DNA of 64,000 bases from Collimonas pratensis (GCF_001584185.1 NZ_CP013234.1:5332001-5396000), one strand, 5' to 3'; counted from the first letter of the stretch, positions 43,001 to 52,701 are shown. The notes: generated by a model from the letters alone, not told the origin. Program-made: numbers and translations.

Positions 43001-45943
43001 CTCGTGGTACGCTATATCGTTGCCATTCGTCCCTGCAGGCACGAACAATTCATGCCATTCGTGGCCGCGAAATTTCTGCCGCCCAGCTTTGTCAAACGGA
43101 TGGACGCCCATACGAACGAACTCAGCAACCAATTCACCAACATGGCCATGGCCTTCCTTATGTTGTAAAAGTTTTGCGAGCGGAACAATACGTCCCTCAG
43201 CGGGAGGCTTTTCCCCCTCCGACCCTTGCGCATTGTAGCGAGCTCCATATGCCGCAACTTCAGCGAATTTTTTTTCATTCATTAGCGCCGTAGTTTGTTT
43301 TTCAAATTCCTCTGGGCTAATCCACTCAGCGCGTTGCTTAGCTACATAAGACCGGGCCGTGGCCACGAGGATCTCGCGACGCACGTCAAGTAAATGCATG
43401 TTTTCAATCTCGAGCGCTTGATTCGCGGCATCTTGCCGACTGTCAGAGAAACAGATCCCCTTAGGTTCCGCACCTATAGCAAGCAACAGTTCGAAGAGCT
43501 CGGTCGCCACTAGCTGAGATGCTTTACTAACACCGGTGCGAAAAGCGCGAATAGGTGATCGTGATCGGTTAGTGACTGGCCGCCTTGAATAATCAGTGCC
43601 GCATTTAGGGCAGCAGAAAGGCTGTGCAGAACGCGGACCAGTAACACGGCCTTTTACATTTCTAACTGCATTCTCTTTCTGACGGTACAAATGGCCACCT
43701 ACATGCCCGTCTGGTACCTCGGCATCGAGTCGGGTGAATACTACTCCTGAATGTGGATCCAAATGGGCCAGCTGCCAGTCATCGTAGTCGCGCTCAGGTA
43801 ATAAGGGTGGGGTCCTACGTGGCCAAAATACTGCAAACTCTTCTAGCTTCATTGAATCATAGTATTCATTAGCTGCACCTTCAGGAAGATTCTCAAGGTT
43901 GCCAGAAGATGGGAGCAATTCAGTCGCCGTCGCAGTTAAAGTTTTATCCCCCCGCTGGCCACCAATCAACAAGTCTCCGCATGCCTCGCAATACAAAAGT
44001 TCGAACAAGCGCTTCCCGCGCTTTGTGTTAGCGTCTGGACGGGCATGAGAAAGCCCGCGCTCAATAGTGAGGTTGCTAAATTCGACTCCGTCTGCGGTTG
44101 GGCTGGGAGCAGCAAACAGACCCTCGATATTTCGAATGAACGTATGAACTCTAAATGCTGGAGTGGTAAGTGCGACTCCAGCTCGATTCTTATCCCATAA
44201 CCCCGATTCCGGCAAAGCCCGAGCGAGCATTAAACCTCGCAGGGCCAGTTCATGATCAGGGCCGCCGTCTGCAAATATTCGATTAGCTACTTCAGTGAGA
44301 CGTGTCGCGCGAACCCCCTTACCATCTCTACATCCACTCGTCATAGCAGCTGCAGCCGCCTCTGCGAGATTTTTTACAGTGTCTTCTTCTGATTGGCCAG
44401 CAATCCCTAGTGCAGACGCCGCAGATTTCACGGCAAGAAGTAGCTCATCAGAAAACTTCATCTTAGCAACAAAGTCCGCACCGCCAGCAAGCGCTATCTG
44501 CATTAGCTTAACGAACGGAGCCGGATCGATGGCCTCAAGGTTCCATATTGGAATACTTGGAACACCTTCAACAACACAGCCTTTCCAAAAAGTCGAATCC
44601 GTTGAGCCAGGATCGTTTGCTGTCTTACTGGTTCCAAATGGCGCAAATAGATCTCGCAAGTAGGTACGAGATTGCTCGCCGTCGTCACCAATCATTGGCA
44701 ACGACGCAGATGAAGCGAGAATACGTAACTTATATCGATGCTGCGGCTGATCTAAGCCAAGACGTTGAATTAATGTCTTGATCAGAAACGCAATCTCTGT
44801 ACCAGCCGAACCTCGAATTAGGTGAAGCTCATCAAATACCAAATAGAAATATGCGTCGTCATTCGAGATAAGCCAATTTCTAGTGGTGTCAAAGATCTTT
44901 TCCTCTACTTCCCTGGACAACATTGCTCCCAACATCGAAGCATTGGTTACCATTAGATCGGGAGGTGCAGCTTGGATGTCCCACCGAGATAGCATTTCGC
45001 CGCCATCCATGGAGGGAAAAATGTAGCGAGTTAAGTCTGGTATTTTTTCTCCAGATAAAGCTGCTTCGGCAGCAGCGTTTGCATCATGCTTACGCGCGGC
45101 CTGTTGATCTTGCTCGGCCCGCTTGAGGGCGGAGCGCAGCTTGCGTAGCCCTCGAGAGCGGCGCTTTTTCTCGTCCGTGTCATCGGCCATCCGTGGGTGA
45201 GTCTCATAACCAGTGACCGGAGTCGCGCTGGTATATTGCGCGAAAAAGACGCGATTGCCGTCAAATCGTTCGTCCATGACCGTTCGCGCTTCTTCTGAAT
45301 CAAGCGTTTTTCGCAATCGGACCATTTGATCCTCAACCAATGCATTCATTGGATAGAGAATCAATGCTCGCATTGCCGCCGGACGCCTCTCACCTTGGCG
45401 CATAGCTCGCCAAGACGCATCATCGCTTTCCCACCACCGGTTTTGTAAAAATGATGCATCCGGCTTTTTCCACTGCACTGCCTCATTCGCGATTGCCGCT
45501 AGAATGGGCAACATAAAACTTTCGGTCTTTCCAGAACCCGTGCCAGAAGTGACGATACCAGGATGACCTGGCTTAATCCCGCGCTCAAGCATAGATATCT
45601 GATGTTGATATGGAGCGTAACGCGATTTTCGTTTAATCTCTGAATCAGCAATGTCTCCATCAAATAATCCTGACAAAGCTAGTTCGACGAATGCCCGTCT
45701 TCCGGCAATTGATAGATTCCCGAGAGGGCCATTGTCATCCATTGCTAAATCCTCTAGCAACTTAGGATGCCCCGTGTACCGCAGCACTGGTTCGAGAAAC
45801 GGCTCCGTAGCCAAAGTATCGTAAGATTCAAGTAATTTGCGACGTATCTTGCTTACGTCAGGGTCAGAAATACGGAAACTAGTCTCGACGTAGGAGATAA
45901 AAAAATCTCTGATGCGACCAAAGCCGCCTATTGGATCAAGCAT
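40028..45943 (-). CDS. druE: Giant DUF1998-type helicase, probably DruE
   Basis: 1,971 residues. Superfamily 2 helicase near the N-terminus: Q-motif YAPYQHQ (109-115), Walker A SGTGSGKTES (133-142), DELH (371-374); the second RecA domain appears much later with MEVGIDIGSLQSVYQANMPP and QQRVGRAGRRG. CxxC knuckles follow (CEACGD; CCPKCG; CRTCERVH...CTRCGD-type), and the end has the DUF1998 motif CKTSCYRCIQRFGNRRYHGLLDW. A giant DUF1998 helicase is the hallmark DruE of Druantia defence. Start at 45943 follows AGGAG. An MrfA- or DrmA-type label is less likely given the length. Confidence 0.85.
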   Translation of the reverse strand: MLDPIGGFGRIRDFFISYVETSFRISDPDVSKIRRKLLESYDTLATEPFLEPVLRYTGHPKLLEDLAMDDNGPLGNLSIAGRRAFVELALSGLFDGDIADSEIKRKSRYAPYQHQISMLERGIKPGHPGIVTSGTGSGKTESFMLPILAAIANEAVQWKKPDASFLQNRWWESDDASWRAMRQGERRPAAMRALILYPMNALVEDQMVRLRKTLDSEEARTVMDERFDGNRVFFAQYTSATPVTGYETHPRMADDTDEKKRRSRGLRKLRSALKRAEQDQQAARKHDANAAAEAALSGEKIPDLTRYIFPSMDGGEMLSRWDIQAAPPDLMVTNASMLGAMLSREVEEKIFDTTRNWLISNDDAYFYLVFDELHLIRGSAGTEIAFLIKTLIQRLGLDQPQHRYKLRILASSASLPMIGDDGEQSRTYLRDLFAPFGTSKTANDPGSTDSTFWKGCVVEGVPSIPIWNLEAIDPAPFVKLMQIALAGGADFVAKMKFSDELLLAVKSAASALGIAGQSEEDTVKNLAEAAAAAMTSGCRDGKGVRATRLTEVANRIFADGGPDHELALRGLMLARALPESGLWDKNRAGVALTTPAFRVHTFIRNIEGLFAAPSPTADGVEFSNLTIERGLSHARPDANTKRGKRLFELLYCEACGDLLIGGQRGDKTLTATATELLPSSGNLENLPEGAANEYYDSMKLEEFAVFWPRRTPPLLPERDYDDWQLAHLDPHSGVVFTRLDAEVPDGHVGGHLYRQKENAVRNVKGRVTGPRSAQPFCCPKCGTDYSRRPVTNRSRSPIRAFRTGVSKASQLVATELFELLLAIGAEPKGICFSDSRQDAANQALEIENMHLLDVRREILVATARSYVAKQRAEWISPEEFEKQTTALMNEKKFAEVAAYGARYNAQGSEGEKPPAEGRIVPLAKLLQHKEGHGHVGELVAEFVRMGVHPFDKAGRQKFRGHEWHELFVPAGTNGNDIAYHEELTGADRLNLAGLILSQQYELVDDVIFANTFFALEETGLAYPCVSDRDIAGKDELDAWLRVFAGAYRIRDNQYFDEDAKKEWVLGFDITNNRVKKVAQKVFGDTSVVEKLSSVLGRLSAIGHKSGWFDIGNLHLRVAEGGDPYWRCKTCERVHMHYGIRHCTRCGDPLALGASGKVEDLWQENFLGKRIVRGAKDEVPRFRLRVEELTGQTDNFSDRLRKFKGIFVDGQSETKKRATEIDMLSVTTTMEVGIDIGSLQSVYQANMPPQRFNYQQRVGRAGRRGQAFSFVATFCRGRTHDAYYFAHPKAITGDAPPPPFLAINHEPIPLRLLRKSWLRAAFKMLRQECHQNSKPYPGDLLLPPDIHGEYVTMADYYFDDAAGWPQRLRDALHSTISVRDEFLQAATFSVDQQTALATHATVEQLMSEINGLKPNEPTGTGFGLARFLAEQGLLPMYGMPTRVRNLYLGLREDDGKGSDEYEWSTISRDLDLAVFEFAPGSVLVKDKQKHKVIGFTGNLSDPVKRAGGIAVQAVSDWWESETFVAICDACGSAKHYETLPTTELECDDCREQISIANFAEYKTPTAFRTDFNPQDSGDVVGRMNQRTVATVLKVGEPIVHRNIVVRRGAGATIMQLNDGVANSDEVAQQFRVDEVSDLRLPLPGASKWLKLTRSQAIETSIREKSQASRWELNGNLGMKFGLISRKKTDAVYLELRKFDSRLNLNHVARKGEFFNIATRAAAVSATQILVQKAALMLDVSAEEFEALEPRLRGGLPMLQIADSLVNGSGLCKRLGDPDVSGGVPYIAKLLEEILENEIVWPLQDFLGTDGDGAHAEQCKTSCYRCIQRFGNRRYHGLLDWRLGIAYLRAMIQDNYSAGIDTNDRNFPEIAEWHEYAHSLAESVVAMRPGTMSYVVLAASKLPCIIARSLAGDELFRTVVVHPLWRKDESVMSKILGTDWANGLTFTDTFNLERRPLRTLAEMHNKQANIESK

Positions 45944-45947
45944 GAAT

Positions 45948-48035
45948 TTAGCTCCTAAGTTGAGCTACGACAGCGATGTTGGTGGTGCCAGACGCGACTA
46001 TAAAAAGTTCAACCAATGGCTGTGTTGGTATACCGAGATTCTTCGCCTCGACTATTGCCCGCGCAGCGCGCTGAGCCCTCGCAAAAGTTAGTCGCTGAAG
46101 ATGTGGCGCAAGAACAGGAACTGCTTCGGCAAGGTCTGTTGGTCGCTCGGCAGGATCCAAGTCACGCCTCAACTCGATCCCCGAGGCAATCGCAACAATT
46201 GCAGCTTCTGCGGTTAATGCATGGCGAATGTCAAGCCGTGTAGCATCACTGAGGACCGCTTCTGCTTCTTCGCTTTCTGTATCTTGAATCGTAACGCACG
46301 CTAGTAACCTTCTAGATAACTCACCGCGGCGCGCATGTGCAGCAAGTGCAGGAAACCAAAATCGCGCGCCGGAGCGTTCTGCTCGGTTAATCACCACCAG
46401 CCTGGTCGACTCGTCAATTTCGTCTGAATTCGTGCCAGTGAGAGCAACGCCCAACGCTGTTTGAACGTTTGTACCGGGGCGTAGCCATAAATCTTCAAAG
46501 TTGATAATTGTCGGATCGCCTTCAAGTCGCGTTGATGTACCGTTCGCGAACATGGATTCTGCAACTAACAGAAAATCGTCAACATCCGGCCCTGTTAAAA
46601 CGGGCACTTCACCTGCCAGCAGAAGTGCAAGGAATTGCAGCATGATTTCCTTACCTTTTTCCGAAAGAAGCTGCGAACTCTCAACAAACTCTTTAACGTC
46701 ACTAGACATTAATGGTACACCTCGCTCCAGCGGAGAATGAAGTGCCAAAATTTTTTCACTAGCAGTATTTACCTGTGACTTCGCGAGGCTCGTAATTGCG
46801 ACTAGCCTATCAATATTTATTAATACATCTCGTTCTTGATCACGAAGTAGCTGGAGTTGGCCATTGAGCGTATCGGATTTTTGGTCTAGCTCAACGAGCT
46901 CATCCTTCACGCGGCTACGTCGATCTGTGAACTCGTCAGCTTGTAACTGGAGAGCGATCACCAAGTCACCAAGGTCTCGATTAATTTCTATCAAACCGTT
47001 TTCTTTTCGCGCGGCTAGATCACGCTCTAACTCAGCATATCTATCATCGATTTTCTTTATGCGATCAAGGCGTAAAGATTCTATCTCTAAATCCAGTGAC
47101 GCTATTCGCTCTTGCCGCAGGGTTATCAACTCCTCTTGCAACAATGTTTCGGCGCGAATTCGCAACGCGGTGCGCTCCTCTTCGGCAATCAGATCGGTTT
47201 TGGATTTGATCAAGCCTAAGATTCGAGAATCATTAATCATTGCGTTCACGAGCGAAGACAGCAGCGCCTGGTCGGAGGAAAGGCGCTTTGCAAGCTTGTC
47301 AGATCGAAGTGCATCATTGGCCGCAGCAATATCTACTGCATCGAGCGACTCTAAAGATTGCTTCGTCCTCCCGTGCTCTTCGAGCCAACCAATCGTAGCC
47401 TTTACCCGAGGATCGGACGCATTCGCGATAGATCGTATAACGCGCGCCGCATAAGCCTCGTCAGAGGACCAATCGTAGATTGCAGTTGGATCTCCTCTAT
47501 GACGAAATTCGTATAGTTCAATTTCTTTCCCGCCAAGAGGAATGCGAGCGATGCAGTCAGGATCAAAAGGAAATGCAGGAATCTTTCCAGAAGCAGTAGC
47601 GAGGTGTCCAACACCTTGTATCTGCCTCAGTTCAACCTGCAAGATCTCGGTGTCCCGCGATCGCAAAATCCAGCTACCAGAGGCCTCTGTTGTTTTCAAT
47701 TCATTAGATGCTATATATCGTTGGATCTGCGAAGCGTTGCCTAGATTCGACAAGTCAGCAAAGTGATGGAGTTTTTTATGTTCACCAACAATCCAAAATT
47801 TCTTCCCTTTTTTGGATAGCTGAAACATCTCCCATTCGCCGATCTTGATTGTCTTGGCATGGCTGCAATGCAGTTCGACTTCTTGGACTCCTCCAAATAG
47901 GTGTCGCGCGTTCTCGAGCGGTATCCACCCGGTTTCATCCAAACGAGCAATGACCTCTATATTCACTAATTTGTCATGCTCATGCCGGCTTACACAGTGC
48001 CCGGCATACCATGGTCGGCCAGAGCTAGCTACCAT
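45948..48035 (-). CDS. druG: Coiled-coil protein, probably DruG
   Basis: 695 residues, no familiar domain in the first 270. Residues 281-412 form a long coiled coil (LLQEELITLRQERIASLDLE, continuing to IDRLV). Residues 460-600 (GEVPVLTGPDVDDFL; RLVVINRAERSGARFWFPAL) look like a degenerate ATPase fold without a Walker A. It overlaps the upstream gene by 11 bp and ends 4 bp before the giant helicase gene. DruG is assigned from gene order in type II Druantia (druF-druG-druE) only. Confidence 0.65.
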   Translation of the reverse strand: MVASSGRPWYAGHCVSRHEHDKLVNIEVIARLDETGWIPLENARHLFGGVQEVELHCSHAKTIKIGEWEMFQLSKKGKKFWIVGEHKKLHHFADLSNLGNASQIQRYIASNELKTTEASGSWILRSRDTEILQVELRQIQGVGHLATASGKIPAFPFDPDCIARIPLGGKEIELYEFRHRGDPTAIYDWSSDEAYAARVIRSIANASDPRVKATIGWLEEHGRTKQSLESLDAVDIAAANDALRSDKLAKRLSSDQALLSSLVNAMINDSRILGLIKSKTDLIAEEERTALRIRAETLLQEELITLRQERIASLDLEIESLRLDRIKKIDDRYAELERDLAARKENGLIEINRDLGDLVIALQLQADEFTDRRSRVKDELVELDQKSDTLNGQLQLLRDQERDVLINIDRLVAITSLAKSQVNTASEKILALHSPLERGVPLMSSDVKEFVESSQLLSEKGKEIMLQFLALLLAGEVPVLTGPDVDDFLLVAESMFANGTSTRLEGDPTIINFEDLWLRPGTNVQTALGVALTGTNSDEIDESTRLVVINRAERSGARFWFPALAAHARRGELSRRLLACVTIQDTESEEAEAVLSDATRLDIRHALTAEAAIVAIASGIELRRDLDPAERPTDLAEAVPVLAPHLQRLTFARAQRAARAIVEAKNLGIPTQPLVELFIVASGTTNIAVVAQLRS

Positions 48036-50637
48036 TAAAACCTCTCGTTGATTTATTCATTTGTATGACTAACTGATTATCTTTCCAGCCTGCTCGCAAT
48101 CTTCCTTTGGACCTACGAACAGCAGCCATAATGGAACCCGCTGACTGCGATTCGCCGACTTTTATTCCGGCTATACAGCCCGGAAGTAGTGACAGAATCC
48201 AACGAGCATCAGATTCCGTTGCCGGATATGAATAAACCCCACCTGTCATTCCAGCGGCACGGAGTCGCCGTCTACGCAGAGCCGAAGCAAGGATGTCCGG
48301 TAGAGCGCCATCTTGCGCAATGCGCTCGATGCGATCGTCATGAAATCTAAATAGAGGGACCTTGGCTAAGGCATGTGCATGAGTAATCGCAGCGCACCTC
48401 GATAAGTAATTAAAAGAGCAGCCAATATGCTCAACGCAAAAGACGTCATGGTCCGTGCCATTTCGGTGCGATCGTCTAGTCAATCGGACACTATCTTCTA
48501 CCGCCCCGGAAGACACGAATCGCTTTGCGTTCCAGCACCAAACTGAAGAAATGCGGTAATACTCCGCTTGCCGCTCAGTGCTAGCAAGAGCAAGCGGTGA
48601 CTTGCTTGCTGAATCTACTTCCAAGGCGAGAGGCCACCCTAGTCGCTCAGCTAAAATTGCTGACGATAAGTTACTCGCTCCGATTACTGGTGCCGACCAT
48701 CGGGTGTCATCTTGATGCCTAAACATACTTCCACCAAGACCTTCTACCGCTAAATTGAAGTCCTCAATTTGCCTGAAGCACAAGGCACCTTCCACCAAGG
48801 CCACCTCATTTTCGCCCCTGTGTGCTCGCACAATATGAGGTGGTACCAGTGTCCATACTCGGCCTTTCCATCCCTGCCGGAGTCGAGGCTCAATAATCCC
48901 CGCGTCCTGAAGGAGATGCAACATCATCCACGGGTCAGCCTCGAAATCCACAGCAGTACGTCGCACAAGGCTAACCAAGTCTGCCTCGTCCCATCCAGAA
49001 CAACCATCAGCGTATACGGCCTCCAATAGCCATTTCATCGCTGAGCTTCCAAACTCGCGAACAGGACTCTCATCAGCATCGTATTTAGCGGATACCTTCA
49101 CAACTCCATCCCAATCTTTCAACTGTTGCAATCTCTGACGAGTGCGACTTAGCGAGGAATGAGGCAAAGCATGTGAAATAAATTGAAGTCGTAATCGCCA
49201 AGGTGAGAAATACTCGCCGCGACGCAGCTCGGGTTCAACGCTATAGGTCCCGTTCAAAGGTTCTTCGGCAACAAGCCGCACAATGTTACCCACACCATTG
49301 CAATCAATAACAGGTGCGTCATTGACCTCAGCTGCTAGCGTAATCTGACTTGAGTCCGTCTCAATCGAAGGTAGGAAGCCAGGTAATCCCAGCCATCGCC
49401 CATAGACACGGATTCCGTTGAATACAGTGGGCCGAAAAATTGAATCGCCAGCGTCAACGAGAAGGCGTACTTGAGCGAATGCTGTTTCCACTGCATTAAT
49501 TGACTTGGCTTCCGTCGTCATTCGCCAGGTTGAGTCACCCAATAGAGATCCCAAACGCATGCCCATCACGCTTTGAATTTTGGTCGAGAGTGCAACGAAT
49601 ACACGCTCATTGCAGCGCGTCAAATTGGCCTCGGCTTGCCAAAGCCCCATGCCGATCTGACGGAAAAATAGATAACCCTGATTAATTGCGGTCACAAAGT
49701 TCGAACTGGATGCGATACCAGTGTCCGCAAGCGCAGCTCCCAAAGTGACATAGCTTTGCATTTCGGAGCTTTGATATATAGATCGTCGAAACTCAGACTC
49801 TCCGTAGTCATTGAACGTCATTTGGAGAATAGCTTGCTGACGCGGTTCGTTATTTGCAGAGCTTCGTACACGGGTAATTAGGCGCCAGAAGCGATGATCC
49901 GCGAGGGCCCGGCGATGCAAGTAATAAGAACGTCGGAAATCTTCAAATGCATCTTTCAACCCATCCGATACATCATTGACCAATGGTTGAAAGGCGATAA
50001 ATAACGCCGTCGGGCTATCTAAACCAATACTGTTTTCCGAAACAAAATTCTCAACTATCCGAAAGTCATGGCGAGTGGGAAAGGAAAGGCGCCGCGTATG
50101 ACCGATTTGGTGCCATCCTCCTGGATCTGGCAGAACCAAGCGGCGAAATGGTTCACCTGCGGCCACGCGTTGCGCCAGCCACGCCTCAAGAGCCTTCCAC
50201 ATAGTAGCTATGCCTTGAAGGTCATTAAAGCTACGATCTATCCCAAGCCAGGACGCTAGTTTTTTCCTAAATGCACCACTGATGCTTTGGTGCTCATCCA
50301 AGAGACCATCGATGAATAAAGTCAGTACTAAATAGACAAAAAAACCAGGCACCTCCGACGCTGCTCTAGGATGGGCACCAACTTGGAGAACGTTCTCCAA
50401 TGATGGATCCTTAACCAGCACCTCGTGAAATGCTTTTTCAACTTCGATTTCCTGAGTGTCAAGACCACATGCAATTGCAAGTGTTCCGGTAGACACCTCG
50501 AAAGCATGCAAATCACTGGAATCCCCGTCTCCTCCTACTGCCAGGAAGTATTTAACGAGAAGCCTTTCCCATCCGTCCAAAGTGCTTGGCGGCTCAGTAA
50601 TTCTCATTTCATCAAATAAATTGCCTAGATTCTTCAC
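48025..50637 (-). CDS. druF: Large protein of unknown fold, probably DruF
   Basis: 870 residues, soluble, without motifs I recognise. It is the first gene of the three-gene - strand operon and overlaps the next by 11 bp. DruF by position in type II Druantia; the assignment would fail if a profile search did not confirm it. Start ATG at 50637 has only a weak ribosome site. In native systems DruF, DruG and DruE act together. Confidence 0.6.
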   Translation of the reverse strand: MKNLGNLFDEMRITEPPSTLDGWERLLVKYFLAVGGDGDSSDLHAFEVSTGTLAIACGLDTQEIEVEKAFHEVLVKDPSLENVLQVGAHPRAASEVPGFFVYLVLTLFIDGLLDEHQSISGAFRKKLASWLGIDRSFNDLQGIATMWKALEAWLAQRVAAGEPFRRLVLPDPGGWHQIGHTRRLSFPTRHDFRIVENFVSENSIGLDSPTALFIAFQPLVNDVSDGLKDAFEDFRRSYYLHRRALADHRFWRLITRVRSSANNEPRQQAILQMTFNDYGESEFRRSIYQSSEMQSYVTLGAALADTGIASSSNFVTAINQGYLFFRQIGMGLWQAEANLTRCNERVFVALSTKIQSVMGMRLGSLLGDSTWRMTTEAKSINAVETAFAQVRLLVDAGDSIFRPTVFNGIRVYGRWLGLPGFLPSIETDSSQITLAAEVNDAPVIDCNGVGNIVRLVAEEPLNGTYSVEPELRRGEYFSPWRLRLQFISHALPHSSLSRTRQRLQQLKDWDGVVKVSAKYDADESPVREFGSSAMKWLLEAVYADGCSGWDEADLVSLVRRTAVDFEADPWMMLHLLQDAGIIEPRLRQGWKGRVWTLVPPHIVRAHRGENEVALVEGALCFRQIEDFNLAVEGLGGSMFRHQDDTRWSAPVIGASNLSSAILAERLGWPLALEVDSASKSPLALASTERQAEYYRISSVWCWNAKRFVSSGAVEDSVRLTRRSHRNGTDHDVFCVEHIGCSFNYLSRCAAITHAHALAKVPLFRFHDDRIERIAQDGALPDILASALRRRRLRAAGMTGGVYSYPATESDARWILSLLPGCIAGIKVGESQSAGSIMAAVRRSKGRLRAGWKDNQLVIQMNKSTRGFNGS

Positions 50638-51071
50638 ACAGCATCCATGTTACTGCTCTAACGTCTAACGCAAAGTTTCCCCTACTGCATCGAGTCCAAC
50701 GTGAAAGCAGTTCATCGAAAAGAATTTCAAGAAGCACGTGCACCTTACCTCACGGCAAGGCGAGTAACTTTTTATAAAGTGTACATCTAAAACATTGACA
50801 AATAGAAACTATATTTCTAAAAATACCAACGAAGTCGGTTTTTAATGTTGTGATATTTGAAGCGCTTTCTGACACTAGAAATCTGCAGGATACGCGCCCT
50901 TTTTAAGGTGAGATCGGAAATCAAAGGTGTTTTACCCGATTCCTGAAAATGCGATTTCGGTGCCGTAGCTTGATCCACTTCATAAAAACCTTGCACTACT
51001 TCAGTGCGCAAGATTTTCTTGCATATTATTCATACGCAATGTAATCTATCCCGTTAACCTAGGGGGAAACC
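50638..51071. promoter_or_regulatory. Divergent intergenic region between druF-like and XRE-ImmA genes
   Basis: 434 bp, AT-rich. Toward the XRE-ImmA gene: TTGCAT (51019-51024), 17-bp spacer, TAATCT (51042-51047), flanked by AGATT/AATCT arms. A - strand frame at 50817-51011 has no ribosome site and is not called. Druantia transcription must also start here, but no clear promoter was identified on that strand. Confidence 0.45.
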
Positions 51072-52187
51072 ATGGACGCGACGGCAATTCGCTTTCGGCT
51101 ACACGCGTTACGCGAGCGTAAAAAAATGACTCAAGGGGAGCTTGCAACAGCTCTCGGATTCAAGGACCGTCAGACCTTGTCTCAAATTGAGTTGGGCGAG
51201 CGTAAGCTGGGTTTTGAAGAGATGGTGCGCGCGGCGGAAATTTTTGGTGTCGGTATCGACTTCTTTACTGATCCTTTTGAACTGGCCGGTGAAGGGAAAT
51301 TTTCATGGCGCCAAACAAATGCAGACCCGGAAGCTCTAGATGAATTCGAGCATCAGGCTGGTCGTTGGATAGCCGCGTTTCGTCACCTGGGTAAACTTCG
51401 AGGGGACTCGATACACTCCTCGCTGCGCCGAGTCGCATTGACTACCAAGTCCACGTTTGAGGATGCGGCTGCGGAAGGAGAAGCTATTGGTGCCACATTG
51501 GATCTTGGCGATATACCATCAGCGCGTTTAGGTGAAGCTGTTCAAGATCGGCTAGACACCTTAGTTTTGTACATCGATACCGTGCGAGGTGTCTCCGGCG
51601 CTGCATGCCAGCTCGATCAGCTAAACGCGATTCTAATTAATCGCCGAGAACCTCTCGCACGCAGATCGTACGATTTGGCTCACGAACTATTTCACCTTCT
51701 AACCTGGCAAACAATGCCGCCAAAGCGTATCGAATCTAATTCCTTACCGGCAGAAAAAGATGAGAAACGTGTAGAGCAGTTAGCAGACAATTTCGCTGCA
51801 GGGCTATTAATGCCTACGCGAACAATTAAAACACTAGTTGCAAATAGCTCACCTCCACAAGGACTTGCTCTAGCTGGATGGATACGATCGTCCGCAACAA
51901 AACTTGGTGTGAGTGGCCCCGCTTTAAAGTGGCGATTGTTAAATATGGGAGTGATTAAGCTATCGCAACTAGATTCTTTGCCAGATGAAGTTCTAAGATC
52001 AAGTACTGAGGAAACCAATAATCATCTACCTGCCAGGTATAGCAAACGCTTTGTTTCCGCAATATCTTGGGGTATCGATGAAGGCCATGTTTCCGCACGT
52101 CGTGTCGCGCAGCTCTTAGCAATCTCAGTTGATGATCTTAAAGATTTATTTGCTGAGCATGGGCTTTCCACTCCATTTGATTTATAG
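51072..52187 (+). CDS. XRE regulator fused to ImmA/IrrE metallopeptidase
   Basis: 371 residues. N-terminal helix-turn-helix (KKMTQGELATALGFKDRQTL, residues 17-36) and ImmA/IrrE peptidase domain with zinc motif HELFH (204-208) and a downstream EKRVEQLADNFAAGLLMP. AGGGGGAAACC precedes the ATG. Such proteins are regulators or antitoxins of the neighbouring PIN-domain gene, which starts 7 bp downstream. Possibly controls the defence gene cluster as well. Confidence 0.88.
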   Translation: MDATAIRFRLHALRERKKMTQGELATALGFKDRQTLSQIELGERKLGFEEMVRAAEIFGVGIDFFTDPFELAGEGKFSWRQTNADPEALDEFEHQAGRWIAAFRHLGKLRGDSIHSSLRRVALTTKSTFEDAAAEGEAIGATLDLGDIPSARLGEAVQDRLDTLVLYIDTVRGVSGAACQLDQLNAILINRREPLARRSYDLAHELFHLLTWQTMPPKRIESNSLPAEKDEKRVEQLADNFAAGLLMPTRTIKTLVANSSPPQGLALAGWIRSSATKLGVSGPALKWRLLNMGVIKLSQLDSLPDEVLRSSTEETNNHLPARYSKRFVSAISWGIDEGHVSARRVAQLLAISVDDLKDLFAEHGLSTPFDL

Positions 52188-52194
52188 GGAAAAT

Positions 52195-52701
52195 ATGACT
52201 TTTTTCCCTAAGCAGCGAGTACTTGTAGATACCAATGTAATTATTGAAGCCCATCGCACAGGTTGCTGGAATACTATTGCTAATTATTTTGCTCTTGAGA
52301 CAGTCCAGAAAGTAATCGAGGAGACGCAAACTGGCGCGCAAAATAGGCCATCTGGGACACATATTGATGAGGCAAAACTTCGCGCATCAATGAAACATGT
52401 CGCGACGGTTACAGATGAAATGCGCGCAAAATTTCATCAGGCATTTCCTCAAGTACTTTTGGATGATGGAGAAAGAGACCTGCTCGTTTATGCTGGCACA
52501 ATTCCTGTTGCCGAAATATGGCTATTGAATAGCCCTGACATGGCAGCAGTTCGACATGCACATAGCCGGGCATGGCTGGATCGTCTAGTGTCGCTGGAAA
52601 TATTAAATGCACACCTTAAAGGCAAACTAGCAGCTACCCTCAAGGATAATTATTCCGAGCAGTGGCTAAGTATCCGCAGAACGCGTCTTATTTTAGGTTA
52701 A
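52195..52701 (+). CDS. PIN-like protein (DUF4411 type), probable toxin
   Basis: 168 residues from MTFFPKQRVLVDTNVIIEAH (AGGGA upstream; the longer frame to 52129 runs inside the previous gene). Acidic residues of a PIN nuclease: D12 in VDTNVI, Glu in ALETVQKVIEE, and DDGERDLL plus SPDMAAV. Next to an XRE-ImmA protein, this is the usual pairing of a DUF4411 PIN toxin with its antitoxin. Confidence 0.78.
   Translation: MTFFPKQRVLVDTNVIIEAHRTGCWNTIANYFALETVQKVIEETQTGAQNRPSGTHIDEAKLRASMKHVATVTDEMRAKFHQAFPQVLLDDGERDLLVYAGTIPVAEIWLLNSPDMAAVRHAHSRAWLDRLVSLEILNAHLKGKLAATLKDNYSEQWLSIRRTRLILG

Noticed and set aside
38773..45943. DISARM or BREX system instead of Druantia
   Set aside because: No PLD nuclease (DrmC), no separate DrmB and no BREX PglZ or BrxC-like protein; helicase and DUF1998 parts are in one very long protein, which fits DruE.
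50817..51011. 64-residue - strand frame between druF-like and XRE-ImmA genes
   Set aside because: No ribosome site, no family resemblance, and the stretch looks like a promoter region.
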